Notes under the pieces: generated by a model
Seen by the model: the letters and a program-made list of their open reading frames with translations, nothing else
Database searches by the model: none
What the model was told of the DNA's origin: nothing
Source: Marinobacterium nitratireducens
Lineage (GTDB): Bacteria > Pseudomonadota > Gammaproteobacteria > Pseudomonadales > Balneatricaceae
Assembly (NCBI RefSeq): GCF_014645375.1
Contig: NZ_BMLT01000020.1
Span: forward strand, 1 to 53,379
Direction: 5' to 3'
Length of the DNA: 53,379 nucleotides
Position numbers and translations under genes: made by a program
Part shown: one piece after another, positions 27,131-36,982 of the stretch
Layout of the letters: the number at the start of each line of letters is the position of its first letter
Numbering within the stretch: the first letter of the stretch is position 1

Positions 27131-28600
27131 TCAACCGATACGATAGTTCGGCGCTTCCTTGGTGATGCTCACATCATGCACGTGGCTTTCGCTCATGCCC
27201 GCGTTGGTGATGCGAACGAATTTCGGTTTGGTGCGCATGTCGTCGACGCTGGCGCTGCCGGTATAACCCATGGACGCCCTCAGACCGCCCATCAGCTGGT
27301 GCACGACACCGGCGACCGGGCCCTTGCAGGGGACGCGACCCTCGATACCTTCCGGCACCAGCTTCTCGACGCCCTTGGAGGCATCCTGGAAGTAGCGGTC
27401 GGAGGAGCCGGTGCTCTGCGCCATGGCACCGAGCGAGCCCATGCCACGGTAGGATTTGAATGCCCGGCCCTGGAACAGCTCGACCTCGCCCGGCGCCTCA
27501 TCGGTACCGGCCAGCATAGAACCGACCATGATTGCCGACGCGCCTGCGGCCACGGCCTTGGCCACGTCGCCGGAGAAGCGGATGCCGCCGTCGGCGATAA
27601 CCGGCACGCCACGCTCGTTCATCGCGGCCGCCACGTTGGCGACGGCACTGATCTGCGGTACACCGATACCGGCAACGATACGGGTGGTGCAGATGGAGCC
27701 CGGGCCGATGCCGACCTTGACGCCATCGGCGCCGGCGTCGGCCAGCGCGATCGCGGCCTCTGCGGTGGCGATGTTGCCGCCCACCACCTGGACCTGCGGG
27801 AAGTTCTGCTTGACCCAGGCAACGCGATCAATCACGCCCTTGGAGTGACCGTGCGCGGTATCGACGATAATGACATCGACCCCGGCCTCGACCAGCGCCT
27901 TGACCCGGTCGGGAGTGTCGGCACCGGTGCCGACGGCGGCGCCGACCACCAGACGACCGCGATTATCCTTGGCCGCATTCGGATAGGCCTTGGCCTTGAA
28001 CATGTCCTTGACGGTCATCATCCCGGTCAGCTTGCCGTTGTCGTCGACCACCAGGATGCGCTCGATGCGGTGCTTGCGCAGCAGGTTGCGTACCTTCTCG
28101 GGATCCGCGCCTTCCTTGACGGTCACCAGACGCTCCTTCGGCGTCATAATGGTGGAGACCTTTTCGTCCAGGTACTGTTCGAAACGCACATCGCGGCTGG
28201 TGACGATACCGACCAGCTCACCATCGTCGACCACCGGAAAGCCGGAATAGGTCAGACGCTCGGACAGTTCGCGAAGCTCGCCAACGGTCATGTCGGAGGT
28301 GCAGGTCACAGGGTCGTTGACGATGCCTGCTTCGAATTTCTTGACCTTGCGTACTTCATCGGCCTGCTGCTCGATGGTCATGTTCTTGTGGATGATGCCG
28401 ATGCCGCCTTCCTGCGCCATGGTGATCGCCAGGCGCGCTTCGGTAACGGTATCCATCGCCGCCGATACCAGCGGAATGTTCAGCTCCAGTCCCTTGGTGA
28501 GGCGGGTTTTCAGCGACACATCCTTGGGCAGCACGTCGGAGTAGCCCGGCACCAGCAGAACATCATCAAAAGTGAGCGCTTCTTCAACGATTCGTAGCAT
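27131..28600 (-). CDS. guaB: Inosine-5'-monophosphate dehydrogenase
   Basis: GuaB oxidises IMP to XMP with NAD, the committed step to GMP. The 489-residue protein has the (beta/alpha)8 barrel with catalytic Cys304 in [13 protein letters not shown] and a pair of CBS domains (about residues 95-205, including [13 protein letters not shown] and [13 protein letters not shown]). [16 protein letters not shown] is the normal start. It is the first gene of guaBA, with a promoter-like sequence 48-77 bp upstream. Confidence 0.98.
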   Translation of the reverse strand: MLRIVEEALTFDDVLLVPGYSDVLPKDVSLKTRLTKGLELNIPLVSAAMDTVTEARLAITMAQEGGIGIIHKNMTIEQQADEVRKVKKFEAGIVNDPVTCTSDMTVGELRELSERLTYSGFPVVDDGELVGIVTSRDVRFEQYLDEKVSTIMTPKERLVTVKEGADPEKVRNLLRKHRIERILVVDDNGKLTGMMTVKDMFKAKAYPNAAKDNRGRLVVGAAVGTGADTPDRVKALVEAGVDVIIVDTAHGHSKGVIDRVAWVKQNFPQVQVVGGNIATAEAAIALADAGADGVKVGIGPGSICTTRIVAGIGVPQISAVANVAAAMNERGVPVIADGGIRFSGDVAKAVAAGASAIMVGSMLAGTDEAPGEVELFQGRAFKSYRGMGSLGAMAQSTGSSDRYFQDASKGVEKLVPEGIEGRVPCKGPVAGVVHQLMGGLRASMGYTGSASVDDMRTKPKFVRITNAGMSESHVHDVSITKEAPNYRIG

Positions 28601-28647
28601 TTTAGTGGCAGCCCATAAGGTCGTGTGGGTGAAAAATTAAACGCGAC

Positions 28648-28677
28648 ATTATACAGAAGACTATTGTGGAAGTACAA
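28648..28677 (-). promoter_or_regulatory. Predicted sigma-70 promoter of guaBA
   Basis: On the minus strand a perfect TATAAT lies 18 bp after TTGTAC, in an AT-rich stretch 48 bp upstream of the guaB ATG. The -10 box is ideal; the -35 box matches only TTG. Confidence 0.6.
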
Positions 28678-28729
28678 AATACTTGTTACAGATCGGGGAC
28701 TGTCGGGCCGGCTTTTCGACCCGCTTTTC

Positions 28730-29024
28730 GTAGGTTGGGTCTAGCGGCGCAGCCGCGTAACCCAACAAGGGGAGTTTCGGGGCGGCACAATGCCGACCGA
28801 CGCCAATCGATCTGTAATACGATCGATATTGCGGGTTACGCTCTCTGCGCTGTTGTAGGTTGGGTGGAGTGCCGAAGGCCCGTAACCCAACAAGGGGAGC
28901 TTCGGGCGGCACAATGCCAACCGACGCCAATCGATCTGTACTGCGATCGATATGATGGGGCCGCGATGCCCGAACGACGCGGAGGCGATGCGTCTGTGCC
29001 GATGCATCGCTTGTCCCATCCTAC
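28730..29024. repeat. Two direct composite repeats between guaB and xseA
   Basis: Unit one (28730-28829) and unit two (28855-28953) both run GTAGGTTGGGT, a small hairpin, CGTAACCCAACAAGGGGAG, a CGGCACAATGCC segment, and CCAATCGATCTGTA ending CGATCGATAT. Unit two continues to the inverted end GCATCGCTTGTCCCATCCTAC (28933-29024 region). Together they fill most of the 558-bp divergent spacer, where no gene is supported. Confidence 0.85.
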
Positions 29025-29158
29025 CTGCGATCGATATTGCGGGTTACGCGATGCCCAACCTGTCGAAGTAATTTGTCAGCTAGTGCCATTGCATCGCTAG
29101 ACCCACACTCCGGTCCGTGCCTCTTTCCTTTACGGCACGACCTCCTTACTATGCCGTC

Positions 29159-30508
29159 ATGACCATTGCTGCCCAAGCCCACGCCTTTACCGTTTCCGAG
29201 CTGAACCGCCAGGTTAAATCGCTGCTCGAAAGCTCCTTCATGCTGATCCAGGTGCAGGGGGAGATCTCCAACTTCGTCCGCCCGAGCTCCGGGCACTGGT
29301 ACTTCACGCTGAAGGACGAGCGCGCCCAGGTGCGCTGCGCCATGTTTCGCAATCGCAACCAGTTCCTGAAATACCGGCCCAAGGACGGCGACCAGGTGGT
29401 GCTGCGCGCGCGGGTCTCGCTTTACGAGGGGCGCGGCGAATTCCAGCTGATCGGCGAATTCATGGAAGAAAGCGGCACCGGCCGCCTGCAGCAGGCCTTC
29501 GAGGAGCTCAAGTTCCGGCTCCAGCGCGAAGGCCTGTTCGCACCGGAGCACAAGCAACCGCTGCCGGCGCATCCGCGCCACCTCGGCGTGGTCACCTCGC
29601 CCAGCGGCGCCGCCATACACGACATCCTCAGCGTGCTGCGACGTCGCTTCCCGGGGCTGCCGGTGACCCTCTACCCCACTGCGGTACAGGGTGACGAGGC
29701 GGCACCCGGCATCGTACGCGCCCTGCATCTGGCGCAGCGTCACGCCGAATGCGATGTGCTGATCGTCGGCCGCGGCGGTGGCTCGCTGGAGGACCTCTGG
29801 CCGTTCAACGACGAGCGCGTCGCCCGCGCTATCCATGCCAGCCGCATTCCGGTGGTCAGCGCCGTGGGGCACGAAACCGATGTTTCGATCGCCGATTTCG
29901 TCGCCGATGTCCGCGCCCCCACCCCTTCCGCGGCCGCCGAACTGCTGAGTCCCGATGTCCGGGCGCTGCAGCAGCGGCTCGACCAGGCCCGCCAGCGCCT
30001 GCAGGATCGCCTGAGACTGCAGATCGGCCAGGGCCGCGAGCGGGTGCTGGCATTGCAGAGCCGGCTGCGCCATCCGGGCGACCGGCTGCGCGAGCGCAGC
30101 CAGCGCCTCGACGAACTGGAGCTGCGTCTGCGCCAGGCCACGCTACGGCTGCTCAGGGAGCGGCGTGAGCGTCTCGCGCGCCAGCAGGCGCGGCTGCGGC
30201 AGATCCGGCCGGAGCGCCAGCTGCTGCGCCAGCGCCAGCAGCTCGACGGCCTGCGCCAGCAGCTCGAGCGTCAGATGCGCCATCTGCTGCACGACAAGCG
30301 CCTGCGCAGCGCGGCGCTGGCCGGCCAGCTCAACGCCGTCAGTCCCCTCGCCACCCTGGAACGGGGCTACGCCATCGTGCAGGATACGCAGGGCCGCGTG
30401 ATCGAGGACGCAAGCCAGGTCGCCGCCGGCGATATCATCGAGACCCGCCTGGCACGCGGCAGTTTGCGCAGCCAGGTCACCGAAACCCAGGCCCACGACG
30501 AGCAATGA
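29159..30508 (+). CDS. xseA: Exodeoxyribonuclease VII large subunit
   Basis: XseA, with XseB, degrades single-stranded DNA from both ends. From the ATG at 29159 the product is 449 residues. It has an N-terminal OB-fold (FTVSELNRQVKSLLE...GEISNF, SGHWYFTLKDERAQVRCAMF), a central catalytic domain (GVVTSPSGAAIHDIL, DVLIVGRGGGSLEDLW, SAVGHETD) and a long arginine/glutamine-rich coiled-coil C-terminus. An in-frame ATG at 29117 would add 14 residues. Neither start has a strong ribosome site, and 29159 fits the family better. xseB is not adjacent. Divergent from guaB. Confidence 0.96.
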   Translation: MTIAAQAHAFTVSELNRQVKSLLESSFMLIQVQGEISNFVRPSSGHWYFTLKDERAQVRCAMFRNRNQFLKYRPKDGDQVVLRARVSLYEGRGEFQLIGEFMEESGTGRLQQAFEELKFRLQREGLFAPEHKQPLPAHPRHLGVVTSPSGAAIHDILSVLRRRFPGLPVTLYPTAVQGDEAAPGIVRALHLAQRHAECDVLIVGRGGGSLEDLWPFNDERVARAIHASRIPVVSAVGHETDVSIADFVADVRAPTPSAAAELLSPDVRALQQRLDQARQRLQDRLRLQIGQGRERVLALQSRLRHPGDRLRERSQRLDELELRLRQATLRLLRERRERLARQQARLRQIRPERQLLRQRQQLDGLRQQLERQMRHLLHDKRLRSAALAGQLNAVSPLATLERGYAIVQDTQGRVIEDASQVAAGDIIETRLARGSLRSQVTETQAHDEQ

Positions 30509-30567
30509 CCGGGCCCCTGTGATAGCCTGCGCTTTTTCCATTCACCCAAGCCAACACAGAGCAAACG

Positions 30568-31191
30568 ATGTCTGAACCGAAACTCGACACTCTCGAACAA
30601 CACGCCAGCTACGGCATCGGCCGTCAGATGGGCGACCAGCTCGCCCAGGGCGGCTTCGACGGCCTCGACCTCGACGCGGTCGCGGCCGGCATCAAGGATG
30701 CCTACAACAACCTGGCACTGCGCGTGCAGGTAGAAGACATCCAGACCGCCTTTACTGAAATCAACCGCCGCATCCGCGAGCAGAAGGAAGTCGAGGCCAA
30801 GGAAATGTCCGCCGCCGGCACCGCCTTTCTGGAAGAGAACGCCAAACGCGACGGCGTCGTGGTGCTGGAATCCGGCCTGCAGTACGAAGTGATCCAGGAC
30901 GGCGACGGCGGCGACCGCCCGGGCCGCGACTCCAAGGTCCGGACCCACTACCACGGCACTTTCATCGACGGCAAGGTATTCGACAGCTCCTACGACCGCG
31001 GCCAGCCGGCTGAATTCCCGGTCGGCGGCGTCATCGCCGGCTGGACCGAAGCCCTGCAGCTGATGAGCAAGGGCGCCAAGTGGCGTCTGTACGTGCCGTA
31101 CAACCTGGCCTACGGCGCCCAGGGATCGCCGGGCGGCATCCCGCCCTACTCGACCCTCGTCTTCGACGTCGAGCTGCTCGAAATCCTGTAA
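30568..31191 (+). CDS. fklB: FKBP-type peptidyl-prolyl isomerase (FKBP22/FklB)
   Basis: It catalyses proline cis-trans isomerisation and assists folding. The 207-residue protein has the N-terminal dimerisation helices of the FklB/FkpA group (about residues 1-90) and a C-terminal FKBP domain (about 95-207: VRTHYHGTFIDGKVFDSSYDRG, VIAGWTEALQLMSKG, PPYSTLVFDVELLEI). No signal peptide, so it is the cytoplasmic FKBP22 form. It is 59 bp after xseA and may be cotranscribed. Confidence 0.94.
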   Translation: MSEPKLDTLEQHASYGIGRQMGDQLAQGGFDGLDLDAVAAGIKDAYNNLALRVQVEDIQTAFTEINRRIREQKEVEAKEMSAAGTAFLEENAKRDGVVVLESGLQYEVIQDGDGGDRPGRDSKVRTHYHGTFIDGKVFDSSYDRGQPAEFPVGGVIAGWTEALQLMSKGAKWRLYVPYNLAYGAQGSPGGIPPYSTLVFDVELLEIL

Positions 31192-31197
31192 CGCCGT

Positions 31198-31272
31198 TGT
31201 TGGGTTACGCTGCGCTCCACCCAACCTACCCACGTAGGTTGGGTGGAGGCCCGAAGGGCCGCAACCCAACAC
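31198..31272. repeat. Head-to-head pair of GTAGGTTGGGT palindromes
   Basis: TTGGGTTACGCTGCGCTCCACCCAACCTAC runs towards 31230, then GTAGGTTGGGTGGAGGCCCGAAGGGCCGCAACCCAAC follows. Each unit forms its own hairpin and the two face each other. They fill the gap after the fklB stop codon and could act as a transcript end. Confidence 0.85.
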
Positions 31273-31303
31273 AAGGTTAATCGACCCAGATTGCGGAACT
31301 GAC

Positions 31304-32068
31304 ATGAAACTGCACCACCAGATCCAGGGTCAGGGCCGGCCGCTGCTGATCCTGCACGGCCTGTTCGGCAACCTCGACAACTGGGCCAGCCAGGCCAAGG
31401 CGCTGGCCGACGAGTACCGCGTCATCAGCGTCGACCTGCGCAATCATGGCCGCTCGCCCCACAACGACGAGATGAGCTATCCGGCAATGGCCGCAGACCT
31501 GGTCGAGCTGCTGGACGACCTGGGACTGGACCAGGTGCTGGTGCTGGGCCACTCGATGGGCGGCAAGGCGGCAATGCAGCTGGCGCTGCAGCATCCGGAG
31601 CGGGTCGAACGCCTGATCGTGGTGGATATCGCACCGGTGCAGTACCCGCACCACCACGATGATGTCTTCGCAGGACTCTTCTCCGTCGACCTCGACAGCC
31701 TTAAATCACGCAGCGACGCCGACAGGCAGCTCGCCCCGCGGGTTACGGACCCGATGGTGCGCGCCTTCCTGCTGCGCAACCTCTATCGCAACGACGCCGG
31801 CCGCTTCGCCTGGCGCATCAATCTGCAGGGTCTGCACGACGGCTACGCCGGCATCAGCGCCGCACCGCAAGGCAAGCCATTCACAGGCCCCACCCTGTTT
31901 ATCAAGGGCGGCACCTCGGACTACATGCGCGCCGAGCACCGCGACGCCCTGCTCGCCCTCTTCCCGAATGCCGGCTACAAGGTCATCGACGGCGCCGGTC
32001 ACTGGCCGCACGCTGAGAAGCCTGCCTTGATGACCCGCTTGATACGGAGTTTTCTGCAGGCATCGTAA
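31304..32068 (+). CDS. ybfF: Alpha/beta-hydrolase, YbfF-type esterase
   Basis: The 254-residue alpha/beta-hydrolase has the oxyanion region LHGLFGNLDNW, nucleophile Ser84 in GHSMGG, and a late histidine in GAGHWPHAEKP. DLRNHGRSPH is characteristic of the YbfF esterase group, which hydrolyses short acyl esters and acyl-CoA analogues in vitro. The natural substrate is not established. It is convergent with bioD across repeat DNA. Not to be confused with bioH, a distinct family member at 33894-34670. Confidence 0.88.
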   Translation: MKLHHQIQGQGRPLLILHGLFGNLDNWASQAKALADEYRVISVDLRNHGRSPHNDEMSYPAMAADLVELLDDLGLDQVLVLGHSMGGKAAMQLALQHPERVERLIVVDIAPVQYPHHHDDVFAGLFSVDLDSLKSRSDADRQLAPRVTDPMVRAFLLRNLYRNDAGRFAWRINLQGLHDGYAGISAAPQGKPFTGPTLFIKGGTSDYMRAEHRDALLALFPNAGYKVIDGAGHWPHAEKPALMTRLIRSFLQAS

Positions 32069-32072
32069 TAAA

Positions 32073-32181
32073 CGGCACCTTTCGCTACCGCTCAAGGTGC
32101 CCTACGACGTCCGACGCCCTGTAGGGTGCCGGTGAGCGAAGCGAACCTCTCCGTCGTTCGCTCGCAGAGCGAGCTCCTACA
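32073..32181. repeat. GGCAC-type palindromes and a GTAGGAGC (REP-like) palindrome
   Basis: CGGCACCTTTCGCTACCGCTCAAGGTGCCCTAC (32073-32105) is followed by its inverted relative GTAGGGTGCCGGTGAGCGAAGC (32120-32147), then GTTCGCTCGCAGAGCGAGCTCCTACA (32156-32181). These fill the whole gap between convergent ybfF and bioD. Related units occur at 42306-42337, 43708-43778, 46532-46560 and 48903-49030. Confidence 0.8.
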
Positions 32182-32191
32182 GCCGCTACCG

Positions 32192-32878
32192 TCAATTCAG
32201 CAACGGTCTCAAGTCCAGGTAATCCGCCGCTACCGCGGCCGTGGGCTCGGCCAGGTGCGGAATCTCGCCCAGCAGCGGAGCGCGGAAGAAGCCTTCGAGG
32301 GTGGCGAGGTTCTCGGCATAGCAGCTCATGTCCGGATCGATCCGGTTGGCCACCCAGCCGGCAACCCTGAGACCGTCGCGGGCGATGGCCTCGGCTGTCA
32401 GCAGTGCGTGGTTGAGGCAGCCAAGCTTCATGCCCACCACCAGGATCACCGGAAGGTTCAGCAGCCGCGGCACGCCCGAAAGCATCTCGCGCTCGTTCAG
32501 CGGCACCCGCCAGCCGCCGGCGCCTTCCACCAGCAGCAGGTCCGCCGGTTTCATCATGCTACCGCGACAGAGTGCCGCCAGCCGGTCCGCAGACAGGCTG
32601 CGGCCGGCCTGAGCCGCGGCGATATGCGGTGCGATCGGCGGTAACAGCGCCACGGGGTTGACCTGGTCGTAGCTCAGCTCGACCGATGCCGACGCCTGCA
32701 GCAGCAGCGCATCGGAGTTGCGCAAGCCCTCCGCGGTTTCGTCGCAGCCCGCCGCCACCGGCTTGAGGCCGATGGTACGCAGCCCCTGACGATTGCCCCA
32801 CTCGAGGATGCCGGTGGACACCAGGGTCTTGCCGGCGTCGGTATCGGTGCCGGCGATAAAGAAGTTTTGCTTTGCCAT
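32192..32878 (-). CDS. bioD: Dethiobiotin synthetase
   Basis: BioD uses ATP and CO2 to close the ureido ring of DAPA, making dethiobiotin. The 228-residue protein has the P-loop GTDTDAGKT at 10-18, LKPVAAGC and the VEGAGGWRVPL motif. The ATG at 32878 (MAKQNFFIAGTDTD) is the family start; upstream in-frame sequence is repeat DNA. It is the last gene of bioBFHCD but is separated from bioC by a 214-bp repeat, so its expression may be partly uncoupled. Confidence 0.96.
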   Translation of the reverse strand: MAKQNFFIAGTDTDAGKTLVSTGILEWGNRQGLRTIGLKPVAAGCDETAEGLRNSDALLLQASASVELSYDQVNPVALLPPIAPHIAAAQAGRSLSADRLAALCRGSMMKPADLLLVEGAGGWRVPLNEREMLSGVPRLLNLPVILVVGMKLGCLNHALLTAEAIARDGLRVAGWVANRIDPDMSCYAENLATLEGFFRAPLLGEIPHLAEPTAAVAADYLDLRPLLN

Positions 32879-32898
32879 GAGCTGTTCGATCGTCCGTT

Positions 32899-33112
32899 GT
32901 AGGTTGGGTGGAGGCCCGAAGGGGTGTAACCCAACACCATTAATTTCCGTGCCGCCTGCAATCAATCGATCCGCAATACGAGCGATATGATGGGTTCCCT
33001 TAAAACTGCTCCTGCGTTTTAAGGATTTCCGCCGTCCATGGCGGTTACGCGATGCCCGTGATATCGGCAAACCGTCGAGACCGGTGCCGATGCATCGCTC
33101 CACCCATCCTAC
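32899..33112. repeat. Full composite repeat inserted between bioC and bioD
   Basis: It starts with GTAGGTTGGGTGGAGGCCCGAAGGGGTGTAACCCAACA and ends GCATCGCTCCACCCATCCTAC. CCTTAAAAC at 32998-33006 pairs perfectly with GTTTTAAGG at 33016-33024 around the loop TGCTCCTGC; CCGCC/GGCGG forms another hairpin just after. The last CTAC provides, on the minus strand, the TAG stop codon of bioC. Confidence 0.9.
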
Positions 33113-33897
33113 GTTTTTTCAATATCCAGGTAATACACTTCGTAGGTCGCCGGCAGCAGGCCGTCGGCAGTGCGCTGCGCCTCGTAGGCCTCGCGGAAGG
33201 CCTGTATCCGCGCCCGGCCCGTGAGACCGGTCGGCTGACCCTGGTTCATGTTGTGAGCGCCGATACCCTTGAGACTCTGGGTCAACTGGCGCAGCTCGGG
33301 GTACAGCAGCACCTGACGCTCGATATCGAAGGCGCGAACACCCAGTGCCCGGGGTATCGCACGCTCGAGGGCGGTGCGCGGCAGGAACCGGTTGACGTGG
33401 GTATGACCGTCAACCTGCGCCCAGGCATCGCGCAGCTCATGCAGAGTGTCCGGCCCCAGGGTGGCCGCCAGGAAGCGACCGCCCGGCTTGAGCACCCGGG
33501 CGATTTCGTCGAACAGCCGGTGGGGCTGCTCGCACCACTGAATCGCCAGACTCGAAAACACCAGATCCAGCGAGCCGTCCGCCAGCGGCAGCTGCTCGGC
33601 GTCGCCGCACACCCAGGCGCCGCGCGCATCCGGACGGTTGCGGCGAGCATAGTCGAGCATGCCATGCGCCAGGTCCAGGCTGACCAGGGTGCTGTCGCGA
33701 TAGCGCGAGCGCAGCAGCGGCGTGAAATAGCCGGTGCCGGATCCCAGATCCAGCAATCTGCGGGGTTCGCTTCCGGGCATGCGCGCCAGCAGCCGGTGAC
33801 CGACCTCGCGCTGCAACTCGGCGGCATCGTCGTAGCTCAGCGCAGCCCGGGAAAAGGAATCGGCAATACGGTGCTTGTCGAGCAGCGCGGCATTCAT
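33109..33897 (-). CDS. bioC: Malonyl-ACP O-methyltransferase
   Basis: BioC methylates the free carboxyl of malonyl-ACP with SAM so that fatty-acid synthesis can build pimeloyl-ACP methyl ester. The 262-residue class I methyltransferase has LLDLGSGTGYFT (motif I), VSLDLAHGML, and LVFSSLAIQWCEQP followed by RVLKPGGRFLAATLG. The start codon overlaps the bioH stop (ATGA), showing translational coupling. Its TAG stop lies in the end of the adjacent repeat, so the C-terminus may have been altered by the insertion. Confidence 0.95.
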   Translation of the reverse strand: MNAALLDKHRIADSFSRAALSYDDAAELQREVGHRLLARMPGSEPRRLLDLGSGTGYFTPLLRSRYRDSTLVSLDLAHGMLDYARRNRPDARGAWVCGDAEQLPLADGSLDLVFSSLAIQWCEQPHRLFDEIARVLKPGGRFLAATLGPDTLHELRDAWAQVDGHTHVNRFLPRTALERAIPRALGVRAFDIERQVLLYPELRQLTQSLKGIGAHNMNQGQPTGLTGRARIQAFREAYEAQRTADGLLPATYEVYYLDIEKT

Positions 33898-34670
33898 CGA
33901 AGGCCTCCGGCAAACTGGCGCAGATCCTCGCAAAAGCGATCCGCATGGGAATGAAACGGCAGATGTCCGGCGCCCTCGTAACAGCGCAGGCTTGCGTGCG
34001 GCAGCTGCGCGCCCAGCCGCTCGACAATCGCAGCGGGCACCAGCCGGTCTTCGGCACCGAAAACGTGCAGCATCGGCAGCTCGAGTTGCGCCAGCGTCTC
34101 CCGGCGGTCCTCGGCCAGCAGCTGCAGCGCCGGTGCCAGCGCGCTCGGTTCGAGCGATGCGATCAGCGTTTTCAGCAGGCGCAACGACGCGCGGGCGCCC
34201 AGGGCGCCCTGGGTCTGCAGCATTGCAAAACTGCCGAGGGTACGCGCGGGGTCTGCATCGAGCCGCGCAACGAAATCGTCGAAGACCTCCGGGGCCATGG
34301 CGCAGGGCCAGTCGGCACGGGCGACGAAGCAGGGATTCGAGGCCACCGTCACCAGCCCCCGCACCCGGTGCGGCGCCTGGCGGGCGGCTTCAGCCGCGAC
34401 CAGTCCGCCGAGCGACCAGCCCAGCCAGATCGCCGACTCGGGCACCTGCTCCAGCACCGCAGCGGCAACGCTTTCGAGCCGGTAGGGCGTCGGAAATTCA
34501 GCCGAGCGGCCAAGGCCCGGCAGGTCGAAGCGCAGGATCTCGAAATGCGGTTGCAGCGGCTCCAGCAAAGGCGCCCAGACATCGCTGCCAAGACCCCAGC
34601 CGTGCAGCAGCACCAGTGTCGGGCCGCCGCACTCGCCGCTGCAGGCGCTGCGTTCGCTATGCAGTCTCAT
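33894..34670 (-). CDS. bioH: Pimeloyl-ACP methyl ester carboxylesterase
   Basis: BioH removes the methyl group from pimeloyl-ACP methyl ester and so ends chain elongation for biotin. The 258-residue alpha/beta-hydrolase has [12 protein letters not shown], nucleophile Ser86 in GWSLGG, acid [10 protein letters not shown] and a [10 protein letters not shown] histidine. It sits between bioF and bioC, with 4-bp ATGA overlaps at both ends. This placement separates it clearly from the ybfF-type esterase nearby. Confidence 0.96.
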   Translation of the reverse strand: MRLHSERSACSGECGGPTLVLLHGWGLGSDVWAPLLEPLQPHFEILRFDLPGLGRSAEFPTPYRLESVAAAVLEQVPESAIWLGWSLGGLVAAEAARQAPHRVRGLVTVASNPCFVARADWPCAMAPEVFDDFVARLDADPARTLGSFAMLQTQGALGARASLRLLKTLIASLEPSALAPALQLLAEDRRETLAQLELPMLHVFGAEDRLVPAAIVERLGAQLPHASLRCYEGAGHLPFHSHADRFCEDLRQFAGGLR

Positions 34671-35833
34671 GCCGCAGCTCCCCGCGCACCGTCGAGTGCA
34701 TCCAGCAGCCGATCGACCTGTTCTTCATTATGTTCTGCGCTCAGGGTCACGCGCAGCCGGGCGCCGCCGGCTGGGACCGTCGGCGGCCGAATCGCGGTGA
34801 CGAAGATGCCCTGCTCCTCCAGCGCGGCGCTGATCGCCAGTGCCCGGTCGCTCTCGCCCACCAGTACCGGCTGGATCGGGGTCGGCGAGTCCATCAGCTC
34901 GAGCCCCAACCCGGAGCAGCCGTCGCGAAAGCGCCGGATCAGAGAAGCGAGCCGGTCGCGGCGCCAGTCCTCCCGCTCCAGCAGACGCAGGCTTGCAAGC
35001 GTCGCCCAGGCGACCGCCGGCGGCATGCTGGTGGTGTAGATGTAGGTGCGGGCGAACTGGATCAGGGTCTCGATCAGGTCGTCGGAGCCGGCGACGAAGG
35101 CGCCTGCGGTGCCGAACGCCTTGCCGAGAGTTCCGACCAGTACCGGCACCTCGTCCTGACCGAGGCCGAAATGGTCGACGATGCCGCGCCCGCCCCGGCC
35201 CAGGCAACCGAAGCCGTGAGCGTCGTCGACCATCAGCCAGCCACCGCGCTCGCGGGTGACGCTACTCAGAGCAGGCAGGTCGGCGAGGTCGCCGTCCATG
35301 CTGAAGACCCCGTCCGTGACCACCAGGCGGCGGCGGGCGGAGGTCCGTTCGAGCTTCTGCGCCAGACTGTCGGCGTCATTGTGCAGGTAACGCTGAAAAC
35401 GGGCACCGCTGAGCAGGCCGGCGTCCAGCAGTGAAGCGTGATTGAGGCGGTCCTGGTAGACCGCGTCCCGCTTGTCCAGCAACGCATTGATGGCGCCGAG
35501 ATTGGCCATATAACCGGTGGAGAACAGCAGCACGCGCTCGCGGCCGGTAAACTCGGCCAGCGCCTCTTCCAGCGCATGGTGCGCAGCGCTGTGGCCGTTG
35601 ACCAGGTGCGAGGCGCCGCCGCCAACCCCGAAACGTTCCGCGCCCTCGTGCATGGCGCGGATCACCTCCGGGTGATTGGCAAGCCCCAGATAATCGTTGG
35701 AGCAGAACGCCAGATAACGCCGTCCGTCGACCTGCACCTCCGTCCCCTGGGCGCTTTCGAGCACCCGGCGGCGGCGATACAGGGAGGCCGACTGACGCTG
35801 TTCGAGTTCGGCCCTGAGCTCGTCGAATGACAT
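34667..35833 (-). CDS. bioF: 8-amino-7-oxononanoate synthase
   Basis: BioF condenses pimeloyl-ACP with L-alanine using PLP. The 388-residue alpha-oxoamine synthase has [38 protein letters not shown] and the PLP lysine Lys238 in GTLGKAFG. It starts 3 bp after the bioB stop codon and overlaps bioH by 4 bp. Confidence 0.97.
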   Translation of the reverse strand: MSFDELRAELEQRQSASLYRRRRVLESAQGTEVQVDGRRYLAFCSNDYLGLANHPEVIRAMHEGAERFGVGGGASHLVNGHSAAHHALEEALAEFTGRERVLLFSTGYMANLGAINALLDKRDAVYQDRLNHASLLDAGLLSGARFQRYLHNDADSLAQKLERTSARRRLVVTDGVFSMDGDLADLPALSSVTRERGGWLMVDDAHGFGCLGRGGRGIVDHFGLGQDEVPVLVGTLGKAFGTAGAFVAGSDDLIETLIQFARTYIYTTSMPPAVAWATLASLRLLEREDWRRDRLASLIRRFRDGCSGLGLELMDSPTPIQPVLVGESDRALAISAALEEQGIFVTAIRPPTVPAGGARLRVTLSAEHNEEQVDRLLDALDGARGAAA

Positions 35834-35836
35834 GGA

Positions 35837-36880
35837 TCAGGCTTCGTAGAAGCGGGCGCTGTCCTGCTCGGCCTGCAGGTCGCGCATGATCGCCTGCTCC
35901 TGGGTATCGTCGGCATCCGAGATGCGCTGCTCCGGATTGATACCCAGACGCCTGAACAGCTGCAGGTCCCGGTGGGTTTCCGGGTTCGGCGTTGTCAGCA
36001 GGCACTCGCCGTAAAAGATGGAGTTGGCGCCGGCGAAGAAGGTCATCGCCTGCATCTCGTCGCTCATCTGCTCGCGGCCGGCGGACAGGCGCACGTGGGA
36101 CGCCGGCATCATGATGCGGGCGACGGCGATGGTGCGGATGAAATCGAACCTGTCGAGGTCCTCGGCATTCTCCAGCGGCGTGCCCTTGACCTTGACCAGC
36201 ATGTTGATCGGCACCGACTCCGGATGCTGCGGCAGATTCGCCAGCTGGCGCAGCAGACCGATGCGGTCGGTGGCGGTTTCGCCCATGCCGAGGATACCGC
36301 CGCTGCAGATCTTCATGCCCGATTCGCGCACGTGGTGCAGGGTATCGAGACGGTCCTGGTAGCTGCGGGTGGTGATGATCTTGTCGTAGAACTCGGGCGA
36401 GGTATCGAGGTTGTGGTTGTAGTAGTCGAGACCGGCTTCGGCCAGACGTCCGGCCTTGTCCTGGTCGAGCATCCCCAGGGTCATGCAGGTCTCGAGTCCC
36501 AGCGCCTTGACGCCCTTCACCATCTCGATGACGTAGGGCATGTCCTTCTCGGCCGGGTGTTTCCAGGCGGCGCCCATGCAGAAGCGGGTGGAGCCCGACG
36601 CCTTGGCGGCGCGCGCTTTTTCCAGCACCTTCTCGACCTGCATCAGACGTTCTTTCTCGAGGCCGGTGTTGTAGTGACCGCTCTGCGGGCAGTACTTGCA
36701 GTCTTCGGGGCAGGCGCCGGTCTTGATCGACAGCAGCGTGCTGACCTGTACCTCGTTGGGGTCGAAGTGCTGGCGGTGAACCGTCTGAGCACGGAACAGC
36801 AGATCGTTGAAGGGCAGCTCGAACAGTGCCCGCACCTCATCTTCGGTCCAGTCGTGGCGAATCGCAGCCGTATCTTGCAT
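35837..36880 (-). CDS. bioB: Biotin synthase
   Basis: BioB is the radical SAM enzyme that inserts sulphur into dethiobiotin. The 347-residue protein has the cluster triad Cys57, Cys61 and Cys64 in [10 protein letters not shown], plus [21 protein letters not shown] and [13 protein letters not shown]. It is the first gene of bioBFHCD and divergent from comF. No BirA operator was identified in the 102-bp spacer. Confidence 0.98.
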   Translation of the reverse strand: MQDTAAIRHDWTEDEVRALFELPFNDLLFRAQTVHRQHFDPNEVQVSTLLSIKTGACPEDCKYCPQSGHYNTGLEKERLMQVEKVLEKARAAKASGSTRFCMGAAWKHPAEKDMPYVIEMVKGVKALGLETCMTLGMLDQDKAGRLAEAGLDYYNHNLDTSPEFYDKIITTRSYQDRLDTLHHVRESGMKICSGGILGMGETATDRIGLLRQLANLPQHPESVPINMLVKVKGTPLENAEDLDRFDFIRTIAVARIMMPASHVRLSAGREQMSDEMQAMTFFAGANSIFYGECLLTTPNPETHRDLQLFRRLGINPEQRISDADDTQEQAIMRDLQAEQDSARFYEA

Positions 36881-36982
36881 CTTCCCGGGTTCCCGTCAAA
36901 AATTTATCGGGCGCCGCCTGACAACCGACGGATGCGGTGAACGCTGCGGCGCGCTGGTCAAAAGCCCATCATACGGTGACGG

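Noticed and set aside
32879-33103. Extended bioD start running through the repeat
   Set aside because: The added residues are translated repeat sequence, and MAKQNFFIAGTDTD is the proper BioD start.
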